Source: JAJDNH01 sp964552395 (GTDB lineage: Bacteria; Acidobacteriota; Thermoanaerobaculia; Thermoanaerobaculales; Sulfomarinibacteraceae). From it: a stretch of DNA of 64,000 bases. This document shows positions 25,877 through 33,211 of this stretch, one piece after another (the stretch's first letter is position 1; each line of letters begins with the position of its first letter). The stretch covers positions 40,283-104,282 of the forward strand of contig CAZKGM010000009.1 of the NCBI GenBank assembly GCA_964552395.1, written 5' to 3'. The position numbers and the translations under genes were made by a program. The notes beneath the pieces are model-generated. The model was given only the letters and a program-made list of their open reading frames with translations, did no database searches and had not been told where the DNA came from.

Positions 25877-27466
25877 CTAGCTGACCTTGTGACGCTTGAT
25901 GGCCTCGAGGCAGGCGCGGCGTGCGATGATCACGCTCGGCCCTTGGTGACTCAGCTCTTCACGGATGACCTGTACGTTCACGTCGTGGTTCTTCGGCAGC
26001 GGCTCAATGATCCGCATGTGTGCGGGATCGATCCCGGCGCCGAGGATGATCTGGTCGAGGGTTTGGCCTGTGGACATCGAGCGCTGTGTCCCGGTCATGC
26101 CGACGGTGCTGTTGTCGACCACGATGACGTTGAGGTTGACTCCCTGCTGCACCGCCGACAAGAGAGGCGTAATACCACCGTGTGAGAATGTGCTGTCGCC
26201 GATCGCCGCCACTGCAGGCGAGTAGCCCGCATGCGCTGCACCGGCGGCCATACCGATGCTGGCGCCCATCGCGACACAGCTGTGAATCGCCTCGAGCGGA
26301 GGCAGCGCCGCCAGCGTGTAGCAGCCGATGTCGGAAAATACCTGCGGGTTGTCAAAGGTGTTCAGAGCCTCGTTGAGGGCCCTGAAAGTGTCCGTGTGCG
26401 GGCATCCCTTGCACAGGGAAGGCGGGCGCCCTGCGACCCCAGCCTGGGGCTCACGCGCCGTCTCCAGCGGCGGCAGTCCGAGCGCTTCCCTCACCAAATC
26501 AGGGTTGAGCTCACCGGTACGCGGCAGCTCACCACTCATACGCCCTCTGACGATCACGTTTTGGAGACCGAACAGCCCACGAATCGTGCTCTCAACCAGC
26601 GGGTAGCCGTCCTCGAGCACGAGCAGCTCGTCCACGTGCTCCGTGAGGGCGCGGATCTTGGCGGCGGGCAAGGGGTACTGGCGCAGGGTGAGGACGGACA
26701 GGTCATGCTCGTCGCCAACATTCTCGTAGAAGTAGTTCGCGGCGAGACCGCAGACAATGACGCCCTTGTTTCCGGCCAGAGACAGGGTGTTGTAACGGCT
26801 GTTCTCCGACCGCCGGAGCAGCTCCGGCTGCTTTTCGGTCAGGTGCCGGTACTGCACGCGGGCGTTGCTCGGCAGCAGGGTCCACTTCTTGATGTCGCGG
26901 TTCGGCTCGAGGTCGTTCTGAGGGCGCGGTTCCGGAGTGGTCGCCACCGCCGAACGGCTGTGTGCGATCCGTGTCACGAGACGGATCATGACCGGGGTCG
27001 ACAGCTCCTCAGAAAGCTCAAACGCCTCGAGCATCATGTCGTAGCACTCCTGCTGATCATGAGGCTCGAAGCAGGGGATGAGTGCGAACTGCGCGTAGTA
27101 CCTGCTGTCCTGCTCATTCTGGCTGGAGTGCATCCCGGGGTCGTCGGCAACCGCCAGCACGAGGCCGCCGTTGGTCCCGGTTACGGCCGAGTTCATGAAG
27201 GCGTCAGCAGCGACGTTCAGACCGACGTGCTTCATGCACACCAGCGCACGCTTGCCGGCCCAGCTCATTCCCAGCGCCTCCTCGTAGGCGACCTTCTCGT
27301 TGGTGCTCCAGAAAGCGTGGATATTGCCGGCCTTCTTGGCGTAGCTCTCGACGAACTCGAAGATCTCCGTCGAGGGGGTGCCAGGGTATCCGTACACCCC
27401 GCTCAGCCCCGCGTGAATGGCGCCGAGGCCTACGGCTTCGTCACCCAGCAGGAGTTGACGTTGCAT
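25877..27466 (-). CDS. iorA: indolepyruvate ferredoxin oxidoreductase alpha subunit, lacking the ferredoxin domain
   Basis: This 529-residue subunit has the pyruvate-binding N-terminal domain (LGDEAVGLGAIHAGLSGVYG) and the C-terminal thiamine-diphosphate domain, with IGDSTFSHGGITPLL and VDNSTVGMTG. LCKGCPHTDTF is a conserved family block. Most IorA proteins end with a double [4Fe-4S] ferredoxin domain, but here the protein stops just after SVIIARRACLEAIKRHKVS. No CxxCxxC run follows, and iorB begins 11 bases later, leaving no room for a lost domain. The start ATG 27466 has GGGAGGTGCC. This is the first gene of the operon, divergent from surE. Confidence 0.9.
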   Translation of the reverse strand: MQRQLLLGDEAVGLGAIHAGLSGVYGYPGTPSTEIFEFVESYAKKAGNIHAFWSTNEKVAYEEALGMSWAGKRALVCMKHVGLNVAADAFMNSAVTGTNGGLVLAVADDPGMHSSQNEQDSRYYAQFALIPCFEPHDQQECYDMMLEAFELSEELSTPVMIRLVTRIAHSRSAVATTPEPRPQNDLEPNRDIKKWTLLPSNARVQYRHLTEKQPELLRRSENSRYNTLSLAGNKGVIVCGLAANYFYENVGDEHDLSVLTLRQYPLPAAKIRALTEHVDELLVLEDGYPLVESTIRGLFGLQNVIVRGRMSGELPRTGELNPDLVREALGLPPLETAREPQAGVAGRPPSLCKGCPHTDTFRALNEALNTFDNPQVFSDIGCYTLAALPPLEAIHSCVAMGASIGMAAGAAHAGYSPAVAAIGDSTFSHGGITPLLSAVQQGVNLNVIVVDNSTVGMTGTQRSMSTGQTLDQIILGAGIDPAHMRIIEPLPKNHDVNVQVIREELSHQGPSVIIARRACLEAIKRHKVS

Positions 27467-27611
27467 GTGAGGCACCTCCCTATTCGCCGCCATTCTACCG
27501 GCGCGCCCGGCAGGGCGGTAAACGATGGCTTGTGAAGTTTTGCACAGCTGAGCCGACGCTGCAACCGCGGCCGCGGTAGCTTTCGGTAATCGTTTTCGGG
27601 ATAATCCGCTC

Positions 27612-28388
27612 ATGGAACGTCGTCCGCGCATCCTCGTGACAAACGACGACGGCTACACCTCGCAGGGGATCCAGGTTCTGGCAGACGCTCTCGAGGCGCT
27701 CGGCGAGGTGTGGGTGGTTGCCCCCAACCGGGAGCAGTCGGCCGTCTCGCACGCCCTGACCCTACACCGCCCGCTGCGCGCCGAGCGGCTTGGGGAACAC
27801 CGGTTCTCGGTCGATGGCACGCCAACCGACTGTGTCACCGTGGCCGTCGGCTCTCTGATGGCAGATGCCCCGCCCGATATCGTCGTCTCGGGCATCAACT
27901 TCGGTGCCAACATGGGCGTTGACGTCCACTACTCAGGAACGGTGTCGGCCGCGTTCGAAGGAGTGATTTTGGGCTTCCCCGCGGTTGCCGTCTCCCAGTT
28001 GGTGGGGGAGGAGTTCTCCTTCCATCCGGCCGCTCGCTTCGCGCGCCAGCTCACGGATTGGGTACTCAGACACGGCCTACCCCCGAACATTCTGCTCAAC
28101 GTCAATGTTCCTGTGGGGCCGCCAAAAGGCGTGCGGCTGACGCGGCTCGGGACCCGCCGCTACACGGAGGGCGTTATCGAGCAGGACGATCCCCGCGGCC
28201 GCCGGATCTACTGGATTGGCGGCGGGGAGCCACAGTGGGACCCGATACCGGGAACGGACTTTCCCGTCGCGCACAGCGGGCTGATTTCGGTTACACCGCT
28301 GCATCTGGACATGACCGAGCGACGGTTTCTGCAGCAGCTGCAGGGGGATCTTCCCAGTTGGGCCGACGTTGGAGATGCGGGTGCCTGA
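27612..28388 (+). CDS. surE: 5'/3'-nucleotidase SurE
   Basis: This 258-residue metal-dependent nucleotidase dephosphorylates nucleoside monophosphates and is linked to stationary-phase survival. The N terminus reads RILVTNDDGYTSQGI, with the metal-binding aspartates, and SGINFGANMGVDVHYSGTVSAA, split here into SGINFGANMG and HYSGTVSAA, forms the rest of the site. GVPVGPPKGVRLTRLG-like residues in the C-terminal half fit the family. ATG 27612 starts the operon opposite iorA. The gene overlaps pcm, a pairing seen in many bacteria including E. coli. Confidence 0.95.
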   Translation: MERRPRILVTNDDGYTSQGIQVLADALEALGEVWVVAPNREQSAVSHALTLHRPLRAERLGEHRFSVDGTPTDCVTVAVGSLMADAPPDIVVSGINFGANMGVDVHYSGTVSAAFEGVILGFPAVAVSQLVGEEFSFHPAARFARQLTDWVLRHGLPPNILLNVNVPVGPPKGVRLTRLGTRRYTEGVIEQDDPRGRRIYWIGGGEPQWDPIPGTDFPVAHSGLISVTPLHLDMTERRFLQQLQGDLPSWADVGDAGA

Positions 28389-29037
28389 CGGCTTCTCGTA
28401 CCGGCGGCAACAGATGGTGTCGGCCCTCAGGGAGTCCGGGATCAGGGACGAGAGGGTGCTGTCGGTGATGGCCGACATTCCCCGTCACTTCTTCGTTCCT
28501 CCGGAGTGGCGGCACCAGGCATACTCGGAGGATGTTTCGATTCACATCGGGGAGGGTCAGACGATCTCACAGCCGCGGGTGGTCGCAGCGATGACCCAGG
28601 CGGCCGCTCTGACCCCGGACGCCCGCGTGCTCGAGGTCGGAACCGGCTCCGGTTATCAGGCAGCGGTGCTGTCCCGCCTCGTGCAGTTCGTTTTCAGCGT
28701 CGAGAGAATCGCGTCCCTCGCGCGCGAGGCCAAGGGGCGGCTGGATACTCTCGGCATCGAGAACGTCAGTATCAAGGTGATGGACGGGACGCTGGGCTGG
28801 CGGGCACAGGCGCCCTACCAGGCGATTCTGGTGACGGCCGGCGCGCCGAGCGTTCCCGAGCCGTTAGTCGATCAGCTGGCCGAAGGGGGCAGGCTGGTCG
28901 TTCCGGTAGGGGAGCTGAGGCACCAGGTCTTGACCGTCGTCGAACGGCGCGGTGACCGTGTTCAGCGGGTCGAGCTCCAGGGGGCGTGCTTCGTACCTCT
29001 GATCGGGCGGCACGGCTGGGAGGAGAACGGCCAGTGA
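28375..29037 (+). CDS. pcm: protein-L-isoaspartate O-methyltransferase
   Basis: This 220-residue enzyme methylates isoaspartate in damaged proteins so that they can return to aspartate. It shows the family substrate loop GEGQTISQPRVVAAMTQA and the SAM-binding motif VLEVGTGSGYQAAVLS. Length is normal. ATG 28375 lies inside the surE 3' end; a GTG at 28381 has a better GGAG spacing and is equally likely. The stop overlaps the yqaA-like start by four bases. SurE and Pcm are a classical pair for ageing and stress damage. Confidence 0.95.
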   Translation: MRVPDGFSYRRQQMVSALRESGIRDERVLSVMADIPRHFFVPPEWRHQAYSEDVSIHIGEGQTISQPRVVAAMTQAAALTPDARVLEVGTGSGYQAAVLSRLVQFVFSVERIASLAREAKGRLDTLGIENVSIKVMDGTLGWRAQAPYQAILVTAGAPSVPEPLVDQLAEGGRLVVPVGELRHQVLTVVERRGDRVQRVELQGACFVPLIGRHGWEENGQ

Positions 29038-29642
29038 AAGAGCGGTTGTTTGCGTGGATCGAGGCCATTGCAGCCTCACCGCACCCCGGCTGGTGGCTAT
29101 TCGGTCTCGCGTTCGCCGAAGCCTCTTTCTTCCCCCTACCGCCGGATACTCTGCTCATCACGCTCGGTGTGGTCAACCCCGAGCGCGCCATCTGGTACGG
29201 CCTCGTGTGTACCGCCGGCAGCGTGCTCGGAGGTGCGGCCGGCTACACCATCGGCCTTTACGGCGGCCGGCCGATCCTCTACAGGTTCTTCAACCAGACC
29301 AAGGTGGCTGCGGTCGAGCGCCTCTACGACCGCTACAACGCGTGGGCGACCGGCATCGCGGGCCTGACGCCGATCCCCTACAAGGTGTTCACCATCGGCG
29401 GCGGATCGTTCAAGATCAACTTCCGTGTCTTCATGCTGGCGTCGCTCGCCTCCCGAGGGTTCCGCTTCATGACGGAGGGGGTTCTGCTGTACTTCTTCGG
29501 CGCCGCCATCAGAGACTTCCTGTACCGGGAGTTCAACTGGCTTTCTATCGCGCTGGTGGTGCTCGGCCTGGCCGGGTTCTGGGCGGTTCACCATGTCGGT
29601 CGGCGAGCCCACCGCAACGCGGAGACCGTGGATGAGGAATGA
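29034..29642 (+). CDS. YqaA/DedA-family inner membrane protein
   Basis: This 202-residue membrane protein belongs to the SNARE-associated (VTT/DedA-like) group, closest in pattern to YqaA. The N-terminal amphipathic helix is followed by FAEASFFPLPPDTLLI, then the re-entrant GLVCTAGSVLGGAAGYTIG and GLTPIPYKVFTIGGGSF. The C terminus holds two more membrane helices. The family is thought to move lipid carriers or act as proton-coupled transporters. GTG 29034 overlaps the pcm stop as GTGA. It shares its 3' end with acyP. Confidence 0.88.
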   Translation: MKERLFAWIEAIAASPHPGWWLFGLAFAEASFFPLPPDTLLITLGVVNPERAIWYGLVCTAGSVLGGAAGYTIGLYGGRPILYRFFNQTKVAAVERLYDRYNAWATGIAGLTPIPYKVFTIGGGSFKINFRVFMLASLASRGFRFMTEGVLLYFFGAAIRDFLYREFNWLSIALVVLGLAGFWAVHHVGRRAHRNAETVDEE

Positions 29643-29925
29643 GGAGAAGCTGACCCGGAGATACCGCGTGCACGGTCGGGTCCAGGGCGTCGGCTTCCGC
29701 TCTTTCGTGTGGCGGACGGCCACCGAGCTCGGATTGGCGGGCTGGGTTCGCAACTGCCACGACGGCAGCGTCGAGGTGGTTGCCGCCGCACCTCCCGATG
29801 ACCTGCGACAGCTGGAGGCCCGGCTGCAGCGGGGGCCGACGTGGGCCCGTGTGGACCACGTCGATGTGACGGACGAGCCCGCCGATACGGCGCCGGTCGG
29901 GTTTTCCGTCCGCCGCGATGGGTAG
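29632..29925 (+). CDS. acyP: acylphosphatase
   Basis: This 97-residue enzyme hydrolyses acyl phosphates. The phosphate-binding loop is VHGRVQGVGFRSF, with the catalytic arginine in GVGFR, and the catalytic asparagine is in GWVRNCHDGSVEV. Length is typical. ATG 29632 lies inside the end of the yqaA-like gene and matches the family's N terminus better than the upstream GTG-type starts. It overlaps the following hypothetical gene by eight bases, so five genes from surE onwards appear to form one transcript. Confidence 0.95.
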   Translation: MRNEEKLTRRYRVHGRVQGVGFRSFVWRTATELGLAGWVRNCHDGSVEVVAAAPPDDLRQLEARLQRGPTWARVDHVDVTDEPADTAPVGFSVRRDG

Positions 29926-31042
29926 GGCCGTGCCGGTCATTCTCGGTGACCCGGGTAGGGAGCTGCGTCGCTCGCTGGCCAACGTTTTGAGCAGCGCCCT
30001 GGAACGGGGAGCGCCCCGTCCCGAGCTGATCGTGGCTCAGGGTGTCGATGACATCTGGCTGCACCGGCTCCTCGAGCAGCCGCGGGCGGCGCGTTCGCGT
30101 GGCGTGTTGGTGGCAAGGAATGAGCAGGGCCTGGCTGCGGCGGTCCGGGCGGGAATCGGTGGCGCCTTGTGGGCACCGCCGGCTACGCCTGCGCTGGTCA
30201 CAGCTCTGGAAGCGGCCGCGAGCACCGGAGACGTGTCTCGTACACCGGCGCTGTCTCTCGAGGACACAGTGGCACTGGTGACGGGCTCGGCCGAGGCCTG
30301 GGCCGTCGTTCGTGTCGGCGGGCATGGGCTGTGGCACCGCCGCTGCGGAACGGAGGAGCTTCGCGAGCTGCTGGGGACGGTCGTGGGGCGGCTTGGCGCA
30401 GGCTACCTGTTGGGCGTCGGGCCTGCGCTTCTGGTGCAGGCGGAGCGGACGGAGGATGCAGTCGCGGCCTGGGCGAAGGTGACAGAAGGCAGCTCGACGG
30501 CTGGTGCCGATGACCTCGTGGCGACACCGCTGCCTGCGGCTGCGGACGAGGAGGGGGTTCTCTGGGCCTGCGGAGCTGCCCCCGGCGGCGCCTCTCCGGC
30601 CGACGGCCGCCGGCAGGCGACCATTCGACCCGTGTACGAGATCCCAAGTGGCCGCCGACTCGGATGGTGGTCAGCTGGCCCTCGCACGCAGACCGCACCG
30701 GATGGCTGGCTCGCGGTGCCTGAGACGGGGACCGAGGGTGTCCATGGCTGGCGCCTCGGCAATATTGTGGACAAGCCGGCCTCGGTTCCCGAGGTCGTTT
30801 GCACAGCCGACATCCGCGCCGGCCGCGGAGTTGCCTCCGTCCGTGTTCCCGGATGGGTGGCGGTCGATCTCCGCTCCGGGACGCCGGGTGCTCTCCTCGT
30901 GGAACATCTGGCGTCTGCAGCCGACACCATCAGGGTACCGCTGTGGGTTCCCAATGTCAGGTCGGGCGGACTGCGCTTCCTGCTCGGGATCGGCGCCGTC
31001 ATGTGGGTCGATGGCCCTGCCGTGCCGACCGGAAGCCAGTGA
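29918..31042 (+). CDS. hypothetical protein, last gene of the surE operon
   Basis: I do not recognise this 374-residue protein. It has no signal peptide or membrane helix and is rich in Ala, Gly and Val. The first 90 residues have a receiver-like or Rossmann-like rhythm (VPVILGDPGRELRRSL, then GVLVARNEQGLAAAVRAGIGG), but the phosphoacceptor pattern is not convincing. The middle has GRLGAGYLLGVGPALLV and the end GLRFLLGIGAVMWVDG. It may be a degenerate response-regulator-like protein with a unique C-terminal domain. ATG 29918 overlaps acyP by eight bases and codon use matches its neighbours, so it is real. Confidence 0.75.
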   Translation: MGRAVPVILGDPGRELRRSLANVLSSALERGAPRPELIVAQGVDDIWLHRLLEQPRAARSRGVLVARNEQGLAAAVRAGIGGALWAPPATPALVTALEAAASTGDVSRTPALSLEDTVALVTGSAEAWAVVRVGGHGLWHRRCGTEELRELLGTVVGRLGAGYLLGVGPALLVQAERTEDAVAAWAKVTEGSSTAGADDLVATPLPAAADEEGVLWACGAAPGGASPADGRRQATIRPVYEIPSGRRLGWWSAGPRTQTAPDGWLAVPETGTEGVHGWRLGNIVDKPASVPEVVCTADIRAGRGVASVRVPGWVAVDLRSGTPGALLVEHLASAADTIRVPLWVPNVRSGGLRFLLGIGAVMWVDGPAVPTGSQ

Positions 31043-31064
31043 CATGAGGGGTCAGGAATGAAGA

Positions 31065-31086
31065 GGGCGCCGGTTTGGCGGCGCCC
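31065..31086. terminator. 8-bp hairpin between convergent coding traces
   Basis: GGGCGCCG at 31065-31072 pairs exactly with CGGCGCCC at 31079-31086 around a 6-base loop. It lies 22 bases after the stop at 31042. On the minus strand it is followed by TCTTCATTCCT, which is T-rich, so it may instead end the leftward remnant at 31113. Confidence 0.5.
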
Positions 31087-31112
31087 ACTGTAGTGTTCGA
31101 TCTGTCGGTGCC

Positions 31113-31259
31113 TTACTTCTGCTCGCGCTTCCGCATGTGCCGCATGTGCCGCATGTGATGGCGGTAGACGTGCACCATCTGCGCGGTCATTCCGCTCGTC
31201 GCCTTGGTGTATGTCACCGCGACGGGAGTTCCAGCCTTCAGCTCGGCAACGCCGACGAT
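31113..31259 (-). pseudogene. C-terminal remnant of a small secreted-type protein
   Basis: About 48 residues on the minus strand read like the C terminus of a real protein: GVAELKAGTPVAVTYTKATS, then a His/Met/Arg-rich tail. The LKxGTPVxVTY pattern recurs in small periplasmic beta-barrel proteins. No start codon, ribosome site or signal peptide precedes it, and the upstream DNA codes on the other strand. It is best read as a truncated leftover. The evidence is compositional, so confidence is low. Confidence 0.35.
31132..31157. repeat. 9-bp tandem repeat (CGCATGTGC x3)
   Basis: Two exact copies of CGCATGTGC and a third ending in A run head to tail. On the minus strand they encode the repeated Arg-His-Met tail of the remnant at 31113-31259. 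Confidence 0.6.
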
Positions 31260-31311
31260 CCTGCCCGGTCGGTTCCTTGAATGATCGGCGGCATTCTGCT
31301 GCAATGACTGT

Positions 31312-31716
31312 ATGGACTCTCTCTCCCAGGAACGTGCGAGCTTCCTGGCCACGTTGGCCGAGCGAGTCGTTCCCGAGGTGGAGGGGCTCGACCTGGCCGG
31401 GAAGACCAGGTTCTTCCGCATCGTCGATGACGCTCTGAAGGCGCGGTCGCCTAGCCTGCGGCGACAGTTCGGGACTCTCCTGGGAGTCATCCGATGGCTT
31501 CCGCTCCTGCGGTGGGGTGTGCCGTTCGAACGCCTCACCCGTGGGCGTCAAGAGAAGGTCCTTCGCTGGCTCCTAGGTTGCCCGTTCGGGACCCTGCGGC
31601 AGGGGTTCTGGGGGCTGAGGACCATGGTCTTCATGGGGTACTACGGTCAGGCTGAGGTGTGGGAGTCGATAGGCTATGCCCCTCGCTTCGACGGCAACGA
31701 GGCGCTCCATGCCTGA
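31312..31716 (+). CDS. helical partner protein of the GMC oxidoreductase
   Basis: This 134-residue protein has no signal peptide. It is helical, with a run of Leu/Arg (LRRQFGTLLGVIRWLPLL, RQEKVLRWLLGCP) and ends in GYYGQAEVWESIGYAPRFDG. The layout recalls the gluconate 2-dehydrogenase subunit 3 family and the N-terminal extension of long-chain fatty alcohol oxidases, where a helical domain with a final aIGY-type motif precedes the GMC domain. Here it is a separate gene overlapping the GMC gene by eight bases. It is therefore likely a non-catalytic subunit or membrane-surface adaptor of that enzyme. Confidence 0.75.
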   Translation: MDSLSQERASFLATLAERVVPEVEGLDLAGKTRFFRIVDDALKARSPSLRRQFGTLLGVIRWLPLLRWGVPFERLTRGRQEKVLRWLLGCPFGTLRQGFWGLRTMVFMGYYGQAEVWESIGYAPRFDGNEALHA

Positions 31717-33211
31717 CGCGAGCTTCGACATCGTGGTTGTTGGATCGGGCGCAGGCGGCGGCACCGTGGCAAAGGAGCTCGCGCCGCTCTGTGCGGAGGG
31801 CGCCCGCGTCGGGGTCTTCGAGTGGGGAGCGAAGCTGCGCGACGACGAGCTCACTGGGCGCGAGGTGGAGATGGCGCACCGACTGTTCTTCGACTCTGGC
31901 GGGATGCTGACGAAGGACCGCGCCATGACCCTGGCAGCAGGACGCACTTACGGCGGGTCGACTGTCGTGTACACGGGCACCTCGCTGACAATCCCACTAC
32001 GGGTGGTCGAACGATGGCAGGTGCCCGGGCTCGAGTGGGAGGACATCGAGAGACGCTCAGCCAAATACGCGGTGGAAAACAACGTGCACCTGCTCGGGCC
32101 CGAGCTGCACAACGACAACAACCGTCTGTTCGTCGACGGGTGTCGGGCCCTCGGTTGGAGGGCCGAGCAGTTTCCCATCAATGTTGATGGGTGTCGGGGC
32201 GCCGGCCTGTGCAACCTGGGCTGCCCCAACCTCGCGAAGCAGGGAACGCACAGGGTGCAGCTGCCGGCGGCTGAGCAGGCCGGTGTCGAGGTCATTACCA
32301 ACGCCAAGGTAGAGCGGATCGGGGATCGCGAGTGCCGGGTCACGGTGCGTAATCCGGGCTTCGGCGAGCCGTCGCCGTGGGCGCCCGGCGAGTACCGTGT
32401 GCGGTCGAAGGTCGTCGTCGTTGCCGGCAACGCCGTCCAGAGCTCTGCTCTGCTCTTGCGCTCCGGGCTCGGTGCCCGCTTGCCGGCGCTTGGTCGATAT
32501 CTGACTCTCCACCCGGCGCTGATACTGGCGGGCGAGCACGAGCGATCGCTCTCGAACTTCGTGGGCCACCCCAAGAGCTTCTACTGCGACGAGTTCCTCG
32601 AAAGCGACCGATTCCTGCTTGAGACCTGCATGTACTTCCCGTTCACCACGGCCAAGAACCTCATAGGATTTGGCGACGAGCACTCAGAGCTGATGCGGGC
32701 GTTTCCGCGCATGCAGCAGATTCTCGTCCTCGCCATTGACCCGGCGCGCGAGGACAACCGCGTCACCGTCGACAAGCGGGGAAACCCGGTGGTGGACTAC
32801 CGGCTTACCGGCGGCGTGCTGGACGCGCTTCACAGGTCGATGATCGCGGCGGCAGAAGTGTTCTTCGCTGCCGGTGCGTGCCGCGTTCACGCACCGGCCG
32901 GGGAACGCTTCTTCATACCTGCCGACGAACAGGAACACCTCGACAAGCTGATCCCCCGTCGCAACGTAAGGCCGGGGCAGATCTCAATTACGAGCGCGCA
33001 CCTGATGGGTGGATGCCGAATGGGCGCCGACCCGGCAACCTCGGTCACTGATGCCTGGGGGCAGGTACATGGAGTGCCGTGGCTCTTTGTCGCCGACTCG
33101 TCGTTGTTCCCACGCTGCTCGGAGGTCAACCCCTACCTCACGGTCATGGCATTGGCCGAGCGGGTTGCGGAGCGGGTCAGTGACCGTTTCAAGGAGCTAT
33201 CGTCATCATGA
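31709..33211 (+). CDS. GMC family FAD-dependent oxidoreductase
   Basis: This 500-residue flavoenzyme belongs to the glucose-methanol-choline family, which oxidises alcohols to aldehydes or ketones. The FAD loop VGSGAGGGTVAKEL is at residues 11-24 and AAGRTYGGSTVVYTGTS is the second FAD contact. HLMGGCRMG near residue 431 holds the catalytic histidine, and VNPYLTVMALAER is the C-terminal FAD motif with the paired asparagine. There is no signal peptide. It starts inside the end of the helical partner gene and overlaps the ThDP enzyme gene by four bases. The pattern is nearest to long-chain alcohol or sterol oxidases; the substrate is unknown. Confidence 0.9.
   Translation: MPDASFDIVVVGSGAGGGTVAKELAPLCAEGARVGVFEWGAKLRDDELTGREVEMAHRLFFDSGGMLTKDRAMTLAAGRTYGGSTVVYTGTSLTIPLRVVERWQVPGLEWEDIERRSAKYAVENNVHLLGPELHNDNNRLFVDGCRALGWRAEQFPINVDGCRGAGLCNLGCPNLAKQGTHRVQLPAAEQAGVEVITNAKVERIGDRECRVTVRNPGFGEPSPWAPGEYRVRSKVVVVAGNAVQSSALLLRSGLGARLPALGRYLTLHPALILAGEHERSLSNFVGHPKSFYCDEFLESDRFLLETCMYFPFTTAKNLIGFGDEHSELMRAFPRMQQILVLAIDPAREDNRVTVDKRGNPVVDYRLTGGVLDALHRSMIAAAEVFFAAGACRVHAPAGERFFIPADEQEHLDKLIPRRNVRPGQISITSAHLMGGCRMGADPATSVTDAWGQVHGVPWLFVADSSLFPRCSEVNPYLTVMALAERVAERVSDRFKELSSS

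Noticed and set aside
27600..27605. GATAAT as a -10 promoter box for surE
   Set aside because: It lies only six bases before the start codon and no matching -35 box is at the right distance.
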